From an uncultured Oscillospiraceae bacterium (GTDB lineage: Bacteria > Bacillota > Clostridia > Oscillospirales > Oscillospiraceae), in the NCBI GenBank assembly GCA_934630555.1, contig CAKTXB010000023.1, positions 1 to 14,869 on the forward strand: a stretch of DNA of 14,869 nucleotides, in the 5' to 3' direction. A program made the translations under genes and the position numbers. Positions 13,408 to 14,869 of this stretch are shown piece after piece. Every line of letters begins with the position of its first letter. Positions within the stretch are counted from its first letter, which is position 1. Under the pieces are notes generated by a model that searched no databases, was not told the DNA's origin, and saw only the letters and a program-made list of their open reading frames with translations.

Positions 13408-14869
13408 TACAGATGCCGCACCTTTCTGTCATATACCTTGCCGTTCTTGACCTCGCCATAGCCCCAGAACGCATTCGCCTGCGGCACGGCCTGTCCGGCG
13501 TCCAGCTTTGCAATATCCGACTTCTTCACCAAATACCCGGTGATCCGGATCACGTCGCTGTCCGAGCAGTATGTCGAGAAGTACCGCATTCCCTGCGCAA
13601 AGCTGCCCTTGATAATATCCACAATGGCCGCCGGATTGCGCTTGGCCGTTTCATCAAACGGGAAAATATCCCCCACGCCCGAGGTGAAATACGGATGGAA
13701 CTTTGCGCATTCCCGCAGATGGTCATACAGCGGCGGCTCGTCGCCAATGGCAATGCGCACGCCGGGGCTGATGCCAATGTCGGAATCAATGCCCACCTGC
13801 GCGTGCAGCGAGAAATGATGGCCCGTGCAGTCGCAGTATTTGCTCGTAAACGCGGCGTTGCATTCCTGCAATTTCTCCAAAATTTTTGTCGCCAACGCGT
13901 CGGCCTCTTCGCTGTAGCCGTAACGGCCTTCCTTGCCGTCCTTCTCCATCAGCAGATTCACGCACTCGTTCATCCCCACCACGCCGAGCATCGCCGTAAA
14001 GCGATCCAGCTTCAAAAAGCCCTCCTGTACCAGGAAGTTCGAGCGGAAGAACTGGCTCTTTTCCACCAGGAACTCCACCTTCTGCTCCATGTACTCGCAC
14101 AGCGTCGCCACCGCGTGCGGCAGCAAGGTGTTAATAAAGTGTTCGCTGTCCTTCGCCCGCACAGCCAGACGGCTGAGCACCACGCGCGACAGCGTGAACG
14201 AGCCGCCGCCGATCGGCAGCGCGTTATAGCAGCTTGCCACACCATACGGCACATCATACAGCCTGCTGTATTCCTTGTGGTTTGCAAAGCTCGGCTTGGC
14301 GCACGCCAGCGCGCAGCGCACGCAGTCCTCTGCAAAATCATCCGGCGTCACATCCGGGTCATACAGCAGCGTGATAGACGGAATGGCGTTTTTCAGTTCT
14401 GTCTGGATCTTCACGATCATCCGCCCTGCCCGCGTGGCCTCCGGCCCAAGATTCATGTGGCAGTACGAATCCGGGATCGTCCGATCCAGAAAAATCAAAA
14501 AGCTCCGCATCAGCCGCTCCGCATCCGGGTCGTCCATAAACGGCTCCAGCATCTTGTCCACCGACCCCAGATACACCGGATAGTGCGTCACCGACGGAAT
14601 GTGCCGGTAGAACATCTCCAGCGTCTGAATGGCGTCAAACAGATCGCCCGGCGGGTCCAGCCGCAAAAACTTGCAGCCCTCGCGCAGCAGCTTTTCATAA
14701 TCCGGCAGCGTATAACGCGGATTGTACGTCACGTTGCCCTCCGACATCGTGCACAGGCAGCCAGCCTCATTCAGCTCCCGAAACGCCGCAGTAGTCTCAA
14801 AAAACTCCACGTAATTCAGCGGTACAGCCGAGAGATTCATTGCCTGCTGCTCATTCGTCAGCGCAGTGT
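13407..14869 (-). CDS. yjjI: YjjI-family glycyl radical enzyme (5' end outside window)
   Basis: This is an oxygen-sensitive glycyl radical enzyme of the YjjI (DUF3029) family, whose reaction is unknown. About 487 residues are visible, close to the roughly 516 of E. coli YjjI. The frame stays open to the window edge, upstream of the Met at 14840. That Met has no ribosome binding site, and nine further in-frame residues precede it, so the true start is outside. The C-terminus has the glycyl radical motif RITGYLV, with the Gly codon at 13536-13538, 42 residues from the end. The likely thiyl-radical cysteine is in VASCYNAL (codon 14229-14231), followed by PIGGGSF. No ATP cone or C-terminal zinc motif is seen, so it is not NrdD. 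Confidence 0.92.
   Translation of the reverse strand, partial: TALTNEQQAMNLSAVPLNYVEFFETTAAFRELNEAGCLCTMSEGNVTYNPRYTLPDYEKLLREGCKFLRLDPPGDLFDAIQTLEMFYRHIPSVTHYPVYLGSVDKMLEPFMDDPDAERLMRSFLIFLDRTIPDSYCHMNLGPEATRAGRMIVKIQTELKNAIPSITLLYDPDVTPDDFAEDCVRCALACAKPSFANHKEYSRLYDVPYGVASCYNALPIGGGSFTLSRVVLSRLAVRAKDSEHFINTLLPHAVATLCEYMEQKVEFLVEKSQFFRSNFLVQEGFLKLDRFTAMLGVVGMNECVNLLMEKDGKEGRYGYSEEADALATKILEKLQECNAAFTSKYCDCTGHHFSLHAQVGIDSDIGISPGVRIAIGDEPPLYDHLRECAKFHPYFTSGVGDIFPFDETAKRNPAAIVDIIKGSFAQGMRYFSTYCSDSDVIRITGYLVKKSDIAKLDAGQAVPQANAFWGYGEVKNGKVYDRKVRHL

Noticed and set aside
14838..14840. Met at 14840 as start of yjjI
   Set aside because: No ribosome binding site precedes it and the frame continues open to the window edge, so the gene is taken as 5'-truncated by the window.
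12568..14869. Reading the pair as anaerobic ribonucleotide reductase NrdD/NrdG or PFL and its activase
   Set aside because: The activase has two ferredoxin-type clusters that NrdG and PflA lack, and the large protein is too short, without ATP cone or zinc motif; YjjI/YjjW fits better.

Overview
The window looks like chromosomal DNA of a strictly anaerobic, GC-rich Firmicute. My inference is a Clostridia member of the Oscillospiraceae/Ruminococcaceae type. The grounds are a T-box riboswitch, strong AAAGGAGG-type ribosome binding sites, sigma-A-like promoters in AT-rich gaps between GC-rich genes, a ThrRS without TGS domain, and an oxygen-sensitive glycyl radical enzyme. I see no mobile element, CRISPR array, tRNA or rRNA.

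Left part (1-4213, all minus strand). A PfkB-family sugar kinase gene is followed 17 nt later by a mannitol-1-phosphate 5-dehydrogenase-family gene that runs off the left edge. Upstream of this pair lies thrS, a separate unit with its own terminator, a complete T-box leader and a near-perfect promoter.

Middle (4214-6637, plus strand). An AT-rich divergent intergenic region leads into a membrane-anchored 3D-domain cell-wall protein. Its 5' leader carries an exact match to the published WalR (YycF) box. Next come rsmA (ksgA), whose promoter sits inside the terminator hairpin of the 3D gene, and a GIY-YIG protein one base after rsmA. A 16-bp perfect bidirectional terminator closes this unit and the one converging on it.

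Right part (6652-14869, all minus strand). This is one long probable operon entering from beyond the right edge: yjjI (glycyl radical enzyme), yjjW (its radical-SAM activase), a BMP-family lipoprotein, a two-domain ABC ATPase, two ABC permeases (NupNOPQ type) and a nucleoside hydrolase. The last five make an uptake-and-cleavage module for nucleosides. The YjjI/YjjW pair has no known substrate. In E. coli the same pair stands beside deoCABD, also nucleoside catabolism, so its linkage here to a different set of nucleoside genes is the most interesting point of the window. It suggests that YjjI acts on a nucleoside-derived compound.
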